From Salvia splendens (lineage: Eukaryota; Streptophyta; Magnoliopsida; Lamiales; Lamiaceae): 64,000 nt of DNA. Shown one piece after another: positions 21,540 through 40,773 of the stretch. The stretch spans positions 30,889,883-30,953,882 of the forward strand of contig NC_056039.1 in the NCBI RefSeq assembly GCF_004379255.2, in the 5' to 3' direction. Both the position numbers and the translations under genes were made by a program. Every line of letters starts with the position of its first letter. Position 1 is the stretch's first letter. The notes under the pieces are model-generated. The model was given only the letters and a program-made list of their open reading frames with translations. It was not told where the DNA came from and searched no databases.

Positions 21540-21879
21540 CGCCAATCAGATTGGCGTTTTTTACGTTAAACACGCCAATGACCTTGGCGTTTTATATCGT
21601 AAAGACGCCATCAAGATTGGCGTGTTCAAATTTAAGTAGTTTGGTAAAAATACGAGCAAGATACGGTCCCTATGTAACACGCCAACTATGTTGGCGTGTT
21701 TGCGTATAGACACGCCAATTTCACTGGCGTTTTTACTTATAAACACGCCAATTTCACTGGCGTTTTTACTTATAAACACGCCAATTTCATCGGCGTTTTT
21801 CCCATAAATGGAATTGTTAACAAAATGGGTACATTTGCGTTATTTTAAAGGCCAAGTCGCCTATAAACGCGATTTTCTC
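21540..21879 (-). repeat. Right MULE terminal repeat with seven 33-bp palindromic units
   Basis: CGCC occurs at 21540, 21573, 21606, 21680, 21713, 21746 and 21779, nearly always at 33-bp steps. The outer 100 bp is the inverted copy of 14727-14830. AACACGCCAAC/GTTGGCGTGTT at 21678 is a perfect 11-bp stem. Confidence 0.92.
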
Positions 21880-21888
21880 AAATGCGGT

Positions 21889-22580
21889 TGGATGTTGGAT
21901 TTGCGTACACCCAGTACTTCCTAAATTTCTTCGTCCTAGACTTCTAATTTCATTACTTCAAATGAAAATTTAAAAGGCCCATCTATTTAGGCCCATTTAG
22001 CCTTTTAAATCGAACTAAATTTGAAAACAATGAATGAATTTGGGGTTGCCACTCCTTAATAAACAAAATAACTTTTTCTTAATTCTACAGATATTTAATT
22101 AATTTTTTTTATATTTTCCTATATTATTGTAAAAGTTTGTAATTAATTTTCATAAAATAATACTCTTTCCCACAAGATTATGTACTCTTTCCTTTTTAGT
22201 CTGACACACAAAAATATGCATACTCTTCCATTTTTAGTTTGTCCCACAAGAATATACAGATTTCAATTTTGAAACTCAAAAAAATATGGATTCATTCTCA
22301 ACTAATAATACTTTAATTACTTTTTCTCTGTGTCTCTTACTTTATTAGTTTTGCATTAAAACTTATGACGAACTCAAAGTGTTTATTCTTTGGGGAATGA
22401 GAGAGTAGTACTAAAATTAGTTTAGGCATTGTGATAAAATAATGGCGAATCAATTCAATCTAAGATAATTTGGTTACAATATAATCTTCCAAACCTTGGT
22501 CATAGGTTTGCAATCGTAATTATTTTCCGGCGGTGTTACTTGTATATAACAAAATTATTTCAAAAAACACCGAAGAGAGA
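21889..22580 (+). promoter_or_regulatory. Upstream region of the DEAH helicase gene
   Basis: AT-rich. 22160-22415 looks like a decayed MITE (TACTCTTTCC... to ...GGGGAATGAGAGAGTAGTA). Without the MULE and one copy of its target duplication, the DTD and helicase start codons would be about 809 bp apart in divergent orientation, so the two genes once shared this promoter region. Confidence 0.55.
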
Positions 22581-30965
<8,385 letters not shown>

Positions 30966-30993
30966 TGTGCCTTTGACAATAAAGCTTATGCCG

Positions 30994-31193
30994 GATCTGT
31001 GCTCCTTTCGGTTGCTCACTCTTGCCATTTGAGATGGTTTGCCTGAAGATGTATGCATTGCGCCTCATTGAAAGAGATCTTAGATGAAAGCTCATGCAAA
31101 CTTGTTTCGTCGCAGACCTCTGTGAGATTGCTAAATTTGAACTCGGCGTGAAGCTAGAGCGGAAAGAGTGAGCAACCGAAAGGAGCACAGATC
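30994..31193 (+). repeat. Perfect 30-bp inverted repeat 3' of the helicase gene
   Basis: 30994-31023 and 31164-31193 are exact reverse complements, starting GATCTGTGCTCC and ending GGAGCACAGATC. The spacer is 140 bp. It begins 29 bp after the helicase stop, so it probably lies in the 3' UTR and would fold into a long hairpin. Confidence 0.93.
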
Positions 31194-31848
31194 AAATGTA
31201 TTAGGTGGAATACCAAATGTGAGTTGGTATCAGTCAATTTCTCTAAAATGATTAAAAACTTAGATTCGGGTTGCAAGTCTATCTTGAATCTATGTAAAAA
31301 TAGGCATACGCGTCACTGCTTACCCATTCATATTTTTACTCTATTGATCTACAAAAAGTAAGTCATTTTAGTTCGACTATCAATACTGGACTTGCTTTTT
31401 TTTTAGGTAGGTAAATTTCGCTTTTTTTAAATTATTTTTTAGGTAAATTTCGCTTTCGGAGTTGCTGAGTTAGTTAAATAATGCAACATCTCACACTATA
31501 ATATATACTCCTGCAGTATTCCCGCCTTACGTACTCATTCGTAGATTTTTCTGACCTGGCACGTTGCATGCGCCAACTTGTTGCGCATAAAATAATGATA
31601 AAACCCAATTTAATTGGTAAGACATTTTTCCTTTAATCCATATTTAAGTATAAAAAAAAACATAACTCAATTGATAAGATGCTTCATTTGGGCCAATTAT
31701 AAACAAGAAATCCGATTCACATGTTGCATATAAACAAGTGTTTTAATGACGTGGATTCCAGCTAAGCTTCTGATTGATCAAGTTCAGCAGCCCATTCCCA
31801 TATATATATGAGAATGGTTGGAGTGGAGATTAATTAGAAGTAGCTAGG
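31194..31848. other. Spacer and promoter of the first NCL-like gene
   Basis: No gene is seen. A TATA-like CATATATATATGAG (31799) lies about 50 bp before the start codon at 31849. Confidence 0.5.
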
Positions 31849-33956
31849 ATGGGGAAGATGAGCATAATCTGTGTGGTGGCTGTGGTTGTAGTTGTGAGCA
31901 TGCAGGTGAGTGTGGGGGATAGCCGTTTGATAAGGGGGGTGGGTTTGGGTGCGACGGAGACTTGTGAGCCGACGTATGGGTTCTTGCCATGCTCGAGCAA
32001 TGCCTGGGGGCTGCTCTTCCTGGTCATCGTCTTCGAAATCCTGATAACCTTGGGCAGCCAATACGTGGGCGATGGATCGGACCTCTTCTTCCAAACAATC
32101 GGACCGGGCATACTTGGCGCCAGTGTGTTTCAGTTTCTTGGCACAATCCCTCAGATTGTCATGGTTCTTGGTCAGTTCCTTCTTTTCTTACCTTTGCCTT
32201 TATCATTTTATTATTTTATTTATTCCATGAATAATAAATAAAAATAGGAAAAAAATCATATTACCCTCATTCTTTTTTCCTTTTTTATTTATTTATTAAC
32301 CATAGTTTGGTTTTGGATCAGCAACGGTGCTTTCGGGAAGCAAAGAGGCTGCTCAAGAAAGGGCCACTCTTGGGATGGGATTGGTTGCTGGATCAACGGT
32401 TTTGATTCTGACTTTCATATGGGGCGTTTCCATTATCCTTGCTAGCTATGATCTCTCAGAAGCTCCCACTCTTGACAAATCTGGAAGCCAGAAAACCACA
32501 CCTCAAGGTGGCATTTTATCTTCTTCATGTTCATCTAATTGCTAAACTTCTCTCTCTCTCTCTTGAGCAGGTTATGGCATTGTTACGGACGCCGAAACAA
32601 GCTACACTGCACGCATAATGCTGATACCCTTGCTTCCATTTCTCATCCTTCTGCTAGCACAGGCCTTCAGTTCATCATCAGTGAAGAGAGTGTTTCTTCT
32701 CATTGCACTCATTGTCTCAGTTTTGTTGCTTTTCGGCTTCATTTTGTATCAGGCATTCCAGCCTTGGATTCAGTCTCGTAGATTCGAGTACTTGATGAGC
32801 AAATATGCAAAGGACAAGCTGCTCAGACTCTTGTCCAGAAACGGCATGCCTGATACTCGGAAAATACAAGAGTACGTAGATCAGTGTAACTTGTATTAAG
32901 CCAACATTTCCAATGCCTAATCAGTTCCGTCTTGGTGTCGTTTGCAGCCTGTTTAACCAAATCGACAAGGACAGAAGCACGTCTGTATCAGCAGCAGAAC
33001 TCAGAGTGCTTCTCTTGGGTGTGAGGCTGGATGAAGATGACTTGAGCACAGACAGGGACGTTGAAAATGTTTTGGAGTCTTTTGATACCACTGGAGATGG
33101 ACGTATCAACCAGGAAGAGTTCATCGCAGGCATGACCAAATTACTCGATGATCTGGCTGAGGAGAGGCGAAACCGCATCAAAGGAAGTAGAGCCACCAAT
33201 TCTCAGGTAAGCATAAAACTTGCACTTCACTCATATTTCTGTCATAAATTGACTGACAGCTGTTGATCCTATATTGTATAATGCCAATCTTCAGGTAAGT
33301 GATCCATCACAACAGGGCTTGTTAGTTAACAGCAACAGCTCGAATGTAAGCAAAAGCCAAAGTTCTCAAACCACTTGGCTGAACTATCTGCAAGCTCTTT
33401 CCTTAGTGATTCTTGGGATTGCGTTGATGTCTGCTTTCGCAGAGCCACTGATCACCAGTGTCGTGGGTTTCGCCACAGCAGCATATCTGCCTAATTTCTC
33501 TGTCTCATACTTGGCAATACCCTTAGCTACGAATTACCGAGTTGCAGTTCAAGCATTTGCTTCATCCGGAAACAAGTCACAGAACTCCATTTCTTTGACA
33601 CTCTCTACAGTAAGTTCTTCACTTGTTCAGTCAAAATAAATGCATACATACATGAAGATATCACTTTTTCCATATTCTGAAATCTCTGATTTTAATTTGT
33701 TGTGCAGCTTTACACTACCGTGTACATGAACAACGTGGTGAGCTTGATTGTGTTCCTTGCACCAGTTTATGCTCTGAATCTGTCCGTAGATGTCTTTGCA
33801 GAAGTTCTGGTAGTTATCACGATGAACACTGTGATGACGGCTCTGACAGGCTTCCGCACCTCATTCCCTAGCTGGTTGGGTTATGTCGTTGTGATGCTAT
33901 ACCCGGTTTCTCTGGCATTAACCTATGTTCTTACTTATGTTCTAGGATGGCCTTAG
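31849..33956 (+). CDS. NCL-like Na+/Ca2+ exchanger with two EF-hands
   Basis: Exons 31849-32170, 32322-32507, 32571-32871, 32948-33206, 33295-33609 and 33708-33956 join in phase to 543 residues. A signal-like hydrophobic start precedes the first exchanger repeat, with GDGSDLFFQTIGPGILGASV. A central soluble part has EF-hand loops D276-E287 (DKDRSTSVSAAE) and D316-E327 (DTTGDGRINQEE). The C-terminal membrane half ends YVLGWP. This is the plant NCL family (Arabidopsis At1g53210), endomembrane cation exchangers linked to Ca2+ balance and salt response. A related gene follows 488 bp downstream on the same strand. No lesion is seen. Confidence 0.92.
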
Positions 33957-34443
33957 AAAGGCTGTGGTTATAATTATTTGTGTAAGATATGTGTTTACTT
34001 TTAGTTTCGATGTGAGTAAATTTCTTCACTGTAACAATAATCAATATGTTAATAATGTAATTAAGTAGAAAACATTCTACATTTGATATGCACTGGCTGC
34101 CATCAGTTATATGCTAATTGTCTCCCATCATATTTTATGCAAAGTAATCAAGGAATTGATTCTCTAAATTATAAAGAACGTATGAAGAAAAGACTGTTAT
34201 ATTTCAAGGAATTAGTACCTCGCACAGCTTGGAATATAAATAAAGTGAGGAAATTCCAATCTTTTTCTGCAAGCTCTCATATGGCCAACCACGTGTTCTT
34301 CACGAATGCATGCTTCACTTCTTAATAGTTAATCAGATAAGAATTGTTCTTCTTCCATGATTTAGTGTCCATATAAACGAATAAAATCTAGATCTTAATA
34401 AATTAGCATATAAACCAGCTATTTGTTTTGCTTAGCATAACAT
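33957..34443. other. Spacer between tandem NCL-like genes
   Basis: It must hold the 3' end of the first gene and the promoter of the second. A TATA-like CATATAAAC lies at 34408. An 80-codon frame (34083-34325) has no domain and is probably chance. Confidence 0.5.
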
Positions 34444-37178
34444 ATGCAAGCTGCTTTCACTAGCCTTTTAATGGCTATCCTCGTAGCATGTCTAGTCTTT
34501 TACATAATTTTGTCTGTAACTAACACTGTCACCGGTCGTATTCTGAGGCTTAATACTTTGGATGATTTAATCTCTGATGGGGTTGATGCTGATGCAATTC
34601 AAGCTCCATTTTTTAACCCCGGGAGGTCTCCTAATACAAAATGTGTGCACAGTTATGGCTTCTTCCCATGTGCAGACAACATAGGGGGCTATATTTTTGA
34701 GATAGTCGTCTATCAGTACTTGGTTATTATTGGAGGAAAGCTAATCGGCCGAGGGAGCAAGAGACTCTTCAACATCTTAGGTACTGGTGTATATGGCGCT
34801 ACTGTTTTTCGTATACTCACAGTGTTGCCAAAGATAGCTATGGTAATTGGTAAGTCATTTCTGATTCTTTCTTTTTTTTTTTAAATGGGAAGAAACATGG
34901 TTTTGTTGTTGTTATTTTCAGTATCTGGAATTCTCAAGAGTAAAGAGGGTGCTCAAGAGTCTGTTTCATTCGGGGTAGGCGTGTATGCCGGATCTACAGT
35001 CTTCAATCTCACATTAGTATGGGGAATGTGTGTGATAATTGGCAGAAAGGAGTTTCTTGTGAAGTCTGGTGATGCCTATCATCATTCCTCATTCAAGGAA
35101 AAACTATCAGAATTAAAAGGTTTTTGTAGCTTTTCTTGAACATGAGAAGAAATTTTGGAACTAAGAACTAAGACATGTTTCATTGGTGCAGGTACAGGGA
35201 CAACAATAGACAAAAAGACATGTTACACAGCTGGAATCATGCTTCTGTCTTTGATCCCTTACTTCATAGTGCAAGCGGCCAATATCTTCGACTCATCATT
35301 TGGAACGCGAATGGTGATCTTGATCGCTCTCGTGGTCTCAACGCTGATGCTACTGTCATACTTCTTGTACCAGATTTTCGATCCTTGGATTCAGGAAAGG
35401 AGTTTGGAGTATTCCAAGTATGAGAATCTGCTTGTCGGATTTCTGCAGCACGTGCAGAGGCACGCCAAGGAGAAGCTCGTTGATGACAGTGGCCAACCTA
35501 ACATTACAGTTATCAAAGGGTGATTTTCATACACAAACTAATTTTTTAACTTACTATTTGTCAAAGGGTGATTTCCATATTAGTACAGATGAATAGATAG
35601 ACTTATGCTTGCAGGCTGTTCAGTGAGACTGACAAAGATGCTGATAAAAGCATAACATTTCATGAATTGGAAAAACTGATTCACGAGATTCAGTCCGGGA
35701 AAGTAGAGGTGGAGAAAGGCTATGCTATTTCAGAAATGTTGAAAACATTTGATCTCAACAGAGATGGAAGGATTGAAGAAGACGAGTTCGTAGAGGGATG
35801 CTCAAAATGGATCAATGAAGCTGCGGAGCTAGCTGGAAAGGGTGACTCTGATGCAGCAGAATTGTTGCGAGAGGCAAGTGTGTATGCTAATACAACATTA
35901 GTCCTCTCATGATTTTGAATTTGTAAGAGTGTAATGTACACATTTTGATCAGGTTGTTGAACCAGTTTGCAAGAAGAAAAGATTTGAAAAGGCTGAAATT
36001 GAGCATCTAATGGCAAGAATAATGAAGCATGCACATAGTGAAGAGCTTGAAGCAGAACAGCTTGTAACATATGACGGAAAGCCTAATATGGAACGAATCA
36101 AAGCGTATATATACATTTCATATCTCCTTTATCATCTTTGCTCATTCTTATCCATTGCAGCATATTTAACTATTCCCTTTTCCTCTTCTTTCTGCAAAGT
36201 CTGTTCAAGCAATTCGATACAGACAGAAGCAACTCGCTGTCGCGGCCAGAGCTGGAGCAGTTGATCCACACTACAGTCGCAAAAACTGGAGATTCTCAAC
36301 TGCAGCATGAAGAAATGGTGAAGAAGTTTGTGAAAGATTTCGATATGGATGGTGATGACATTGTTGACGAGCAAGAATTCGTTCATGGCATGACTAAATG
36401 GCTTAACAAAGCCATGGACGTCACGAAATGCAAAGATGCAAAGAGATCAATTGATGAATTTGACAAGGTATAATAAATCTTGCATCAAATTCATCTAGGC
36501 TAGTACTATTTATATATTAACACTGACACATGAAAAAAGTGCAGATTATGTGGGGAGAAGTTGACGATCTAGTGTATGAAGTTGGTCGGAACGAGGACAG
36601 CCATTTGAAGCTATTGACATGGAGTTCCACAAAAGCCATATTTCAAGTGATGTTAGGCATTGCTATACTGACCTTTCTCTCCGGACCTCTGAAGACCAGC
36701 ATCCAACACTTCTCACATGCCATCGGCGTGCCTGCCTTCTTCGTCTCCTTCGTTGTTGTCCCCATATGCTTGAATGCACTCTCAGCAATATCAGCAATAT
36801 TCCCAGCAAGCCAGAAGAGCTCAAGAACCTCTTCTCTGACATTCTCAGAGGTATAGAATCTGCGTGGTTTCTTTATATTTTAGTATCGTATTTTATTTCA
36901 TCAGTGCATGCACGATTTTACTGTGGCAGATATATGGTGGAGTGGTGATGAACAACATCATGGGATTGTCAACACTTTTAGCAATTGTGTACATAAAGGG
37001 ATTGGAATGGGATTACTCAGCTGAGGTGCTGACAGTTTTGTTGGTGTGTGCAGTAATTGGAGTTCTTGCATGTTCACAGACTACATATCCATTGTGGACA
37101 TGCCTCTTGGCCTTTTTCCTCTACCCATTCTCCTTGCTAATGTATTATGTTTTCCAGTATGTGTTAGGCTGGAATTAA
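34444..37178 (+). CDS. NCL-like Na+/Ca2+ exchanger with four EF-hands
   Basis: Exons 34444-34849, 34922-35119, 35192-35519, 35615-35873, 35953-36104, 36200-36467, 36545-36850 and 36930-37178 join in phase to 721 residues. The N-terminal hydrophobic segment is followed by an exchanger repeat (GRGSKRLFNILGTGVYGATV). EF-hand loops are D317-E328, D357-E368, D454-E465 and D496-E507. The last membrane region ends YVLGWN. The two extra EF-hands come from a repeat of the EF-hand exon (exons 4 and 6, 259 and 268 nt, against one 259-nt exon in the upstream paralog). Intron 4 has a GC-AG border (GAG|GCAAGTG). Divergent residues in the ion-binding repeat mean transport should not be assumed. Confidence 0.9.
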
Positions 37179-37368
37179 AGCAGTTTTCCTATTTGTGTAA
37201 TTTTACTATGTGAAACATGGTTAACAAACTATGTTCGGAATAAAAGAAGTATCATTGATGATTATAAAGATGAAAATTTTAATTTGCGCTAATTGGGTAA
37301 TGTTTATCATTTTGAAATGAACTTAATCATTAGAATTACAAACAACATTGGGAACTTAATAGAGGATT
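37179..37368. other. Spacer between convergent genes
   Basis: 3' flank of the NCL-like gene and of the Nudix relic. No feature is seen. Confidence 0.5.
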
Positions 37369-38150
37369 TCAATGACGACTTCTGCCCCAGAATGTGGGCT
37401 TATTATGGTCTTCAAAGGCAGGGGGTCGTTGATAGATAATTGATGCAGCTTTAATTCCCCAAATTGTGTAACATCTATTTTCCGTTTCGTAATCGAAGTA
37501 ATGAACCAAAAATCTTTCGCACATCAACTCTCTACTTTCTCCTCTTTTCGTTTTTCATTCTGGACATTATTCAAGGACCAAAATAATTTCAAATTAATTT
37601 TAAAAAGTGAAAAAAAAATAGCCAACCTTGAGAAACATCTCTAATGGAACATCGAATACTGATTCCACCTCGGAGGGATTAAGGATAGGGGAGAAGCTGC
37701 TGATATCCCAAATTATTCCAATCACTGGAAATACAGTAATATGGCGCTGCAAAGTGCATATTTGAATCGATTTCAAATCGATTTGAAATTTGAATCAAGG
37801 AATAGAGAGGTTAAATAAAAAAAAAGGCGGTACCTTGGTGTAGAAGGGGTGGAGAATGGAGACAATTTCGAGTCCAATCCGATTTCTTCGTTGGCCTTCT
37901 CTGAGAGCGGTGGCGGCGTGGGTGTCATCGCCTTCTTCCCACTTGCCTCCGGGCAACGCAACTTCACCAGAGTGAGAGGAGATGGTTGAAGATCTCTGAG
38001 TGAGGATTACGCGAAGATGCCCGTCTTTTCCTTGGAACAAGCAGATCAAAACCGCAGCTCGATTAGTCCCCAATTCGCCGGCAGTTGGTGAAGAATTGGT
38101 GTTGTCGTGACGGCGTAGTCTTTCGGAGGCCGGAACTTGAACCCTAAACC
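37369..38150 (-). pseudogene. Nudix hydrolase (NUDT15/22 CoA diphosphatase type) pseudogene
   Basis: Exon parts on the minus strand: about 38150-37834, 37746-37627 and 37559-37369. The first encodes NRAAVLICLFQGKDGHLRVI, then SGEVALPGGKWEEGDD. In the Nudix box one extra base (about 37893-37897) turns the expected REAxEEIGL into REGQRRNRIGL, removing the metal-binding glutamates. A second indel near 37870 restores the frame. The middle exon (40 codons, ITVFPVIGI ... FDVPLEMFLK) is clean. The last exon has another frameshift near 37525, before HYFDYE...YTIWGIKAAS, and ends RPPAF plus a short tail with TGA at 37369. A clear N-terminal exon with ATG was not found. The family cleaves CoA and related pyrophosphates in organelles; this copy cannot. 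Confidence 0.85.
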
Positions 38151-38710
38151 TTTGTCATCATACATTCACCAATTGATAGTTGTGGTTCAGTTGAGAAGTA
38201 TGTTATGTTTATCATCTAAATCCTTTTAGTGCAACTTCACAACTGATCATTATTAACCACAACCTACCTTCTTCTAGCTCACTACAAAAGTTAGAATTCA
38301 TACTAAACGGAGAGAGCAAGCAAATAAACAAAAAAAAACACTACAATTTACAGACGAAACCATCTCACCACAAAATCCTTTCATCGTTTTCCAAGTACAA
38401 GACCAACATAAATATATACGCTTCCAAATACAAACTACTGAATCAACGATTAATTACAATATTAATATATATGACGATAACTTAAAAAAACACTGTAATG
38501 TAAGACAGTAGAGAGAGAATTTCTTGCAGGCCGACCTCAGATCAAATCCTCTTTCTGCTTTAGTTTTTTTCCTTTTGACAAACTCAGTTGCAAATGCACA
38601 ACCCACACTTAGCTAGTCAAACCGTAAACACAACTCGATTTTCTCGTTCATCTGAAATCATATGCATTTGCTAACTTCTCCTACAACACTTCAGAATGAA
38701 GCAACTGGAG
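38151..38710. other. Spacer and 3' UTR of the IQD gene
   Basis: AT-rich; no gene is seen. Confidence 0.5.
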
Positions 38711-40773
38711 TTAAGAGCTTTCCTTTTCATTCTTCTTTTCCTTCTCTTCACTCTTCACGCTCACTTTTTTAACAGCAGCTGCATCGTAAGACAGTTTGCG
38801 TCCATTTCTGGCAGCCTTCCCATTAGGAGAGATCAATTTGGCCTTTCCTGGCGCCTTGGTTGTAGGGGAAATGGTCTTTTTAACTGCCTTTCCGTTAGGA
38901 GAGATCAGTTTTGGGAGTCGGGTGGTCAGCTGTGTTTTTTGGGGGCTATTAAGCGCTTCAACTCGGCTTTCCCAAGGACGAGCAGCTATCCAACGATCCA
39001 TCCAGCTCCAGCCCCAGTTTTCTTTACTGAGTTCTTTATTGCCTGGTCCGAAACTTGGGATTGTGTTGGCCCTCCACTGCACGCGTTTTTTTTGCTCGTT
39101 ATATCTTGGTTTGAGAAATGAAAAAGAAGCCCGTAGATACTAGAACTTGACAAACCTGATGAGTAAATGCATATGCCAGAGCTCGCTCCCTTTTCACTGC
39201 TGCCTCTTCTCTATGATGTATTTTTGCAAGAGCTTCACTCACTGTTTCAGAACCACCATTCCACTCCACCTGTCACACATTTCATTTACGGATAACATCA
39301 TGTGGTGTGCACGTAGTTTCAAGCGACAAAATACTGAGGCACATTATTATATATCTAAAAGAACCACTTTAAAATCAGAAATCAAGATATATCAGGGGAG
39401 ATACAAGGCTTCCTATGCACGAATCCTACTATTGATGCATGTAACGAAACGACATTGATGCATCCTTCGTTTTCTCCTCTTCCCTAGTAATAACACTCTG
39501 TCCTGGGTTTCTAACTTAGTTACTTTCTCCCCACAAGGAAATGGAATGAATCAAAGAACGAAATTTTCATTTAGTGCAGCAGCATTTCATTCTTTTTGAG
39601 TTTTTAGTGTTTTTAGCCATAATGTACAGACATAAGGAGAAATCTTGCCATATTTCCATATTTCTTATACTCTTAATTGATGGTCTAACTCAAAAGTGTT
39701 TTAAAGCCTTCGAACAAATAACTACGTACAAACCTCATCAACTATTCCATAGAGAAAGACTGTTGTATTACCTCAAAGTCATGAAGCTTTGCTTCTAGCT
39801 TCAACTGATTCTCCAGTTTCTTCTGCTTAAGCCGGCCTTCCATAACCATATTAGCACGACGTGCTCTAATCTGGGCCTGAGTTTTGGTCCATGAGTGCAG
39901 GTGACTCAATGTAGCCGAGGCTTGATTCTTAATAGAATCACACTGCACCAGCTTCTGTAACCTTACAGTTCCTCTCATTCGACGAAGACTTTTCCGTGCC
40001 TGAAGCAGGAGAGGAAAATACAGTCAATAATAGAGTTTGAGAAAAAAATTCGCTAGACTGACAAATGACATTAGTCAGGGAATCCATGCGTCTATTATAA
40101 GCACACACTCGTATATCATTTTACTACATAAAATTATTTTGCACATAAAATGGCGAATATTATCACAACTATCCTTCGTACTATGTATTAGCACAAGCAC
40201 AGTTTCTAGGTAAGACAAAATAAAATTATGAACCATGCACTAAAACGATAGCAATTGGGAGCAGGGATAACATACAGCATGTGCACGGTACGCAGTCTGA
40301 ATCTTTCTAGCAGCACCATATTCTCTGGAGAGACCAACACTGCCCTGATTGTCGAGACAAGCAACATTGGCTACTGCTATACACCCTTTGATAGAGCAGA
40401 GATCCTCTTTGCAGCCATCTATGTGTTCAAGGGATGAATATCTCTGCTCAACAATATGGAAAAAGATAACAATATCAGAAATCGCGTCCAATCTTGTGTA
40501 AAAAGCCTTGTATAATTGTATTCAATCAGGCAACCGAAAACAACTGCATGTAAAAACCTTCATCAAGAAGAAGGGACCGAATAACTTCAGATATCTTGAA
40601 CTTGAATATTCAGATAACATGTCATGATGTTACCACTCCCAAAACATGGGAGGAAAATAAAACACAGATAACCAAAGATTTGGATTAGAGCTTCAAACCT
40701 TGACTTTCCCTGATTTCCCACCCTTCACTTTCTTTTTGCTGATTATATTCTTAAACCAAACTCCTGAACCCAT
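38711..40773 (-). CDS. IQ67-domain (IQD) calmodulin-binding protein
   Basis: Exons on the minus strand: 40699-40773, 40276-40443, 39772-39999, 39156-39269 and 38711-39076, joined in phase to 316 residues. It starts MGSGVWFKNIISKKK, the usual IQD opening. The IQ67 domain begins with an exact IQ motif IQTAYRAHAAR (from I73) that spans the exon 2/3 junction, an intron position typical of IQD genes. It goes on through LQKLVQ, QAQIRARR and the basic helix. Exon 5 carries WSWMDRWIAARPWESR, the conserved IQD tail motif, then a Lys/Pro-rich end with KLISPNGKA repeated. IQD proteins bind calmodulin and microtubules or membranes to guide cell shape. The start sequence is closest to the IQD9/IQD10 type from memory. 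No lesion is seen. Confidence 0.95.

Larger units (their letters stand above)
14727..21879. mobile_element. Mutator-like element (MULE), 7,153 bp, two genes
   Basis: Terminal inverted repeats start GAGGAAATCGCC on the left and GAGAAAATCGCG on the right, read inward. They stay similar for about 340 bp, for example AACGCAAATGTACCCATTTT on both sides. A 9-bp target duplication flanks the element. Inside are a plant-mobile-domain gene on the plus strand and a MURA-type transposase on the minus strand, tail to tail. Clusters of palindromic CGCCAAT...ATTGGCG repeats lie in both ends and between the genes. A transposase plus matching ends suggests an autonomous source, but both genes have a lesion. 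Confidence 0.97.

Noticed and set aside
14811..21800. CRISPR-like regular spacing of short palindromic repeats
   Set aside because: This is a plant nuclear transposon. The spacers are not unique sequences, there are no cas genes, and the units are simply tandem.
38696..39143. Two plus-strand frames of 115-141 codons
   Set aside because: Antisense to the last exon of the IQD gene, which has clear family motifs on the minus strand.
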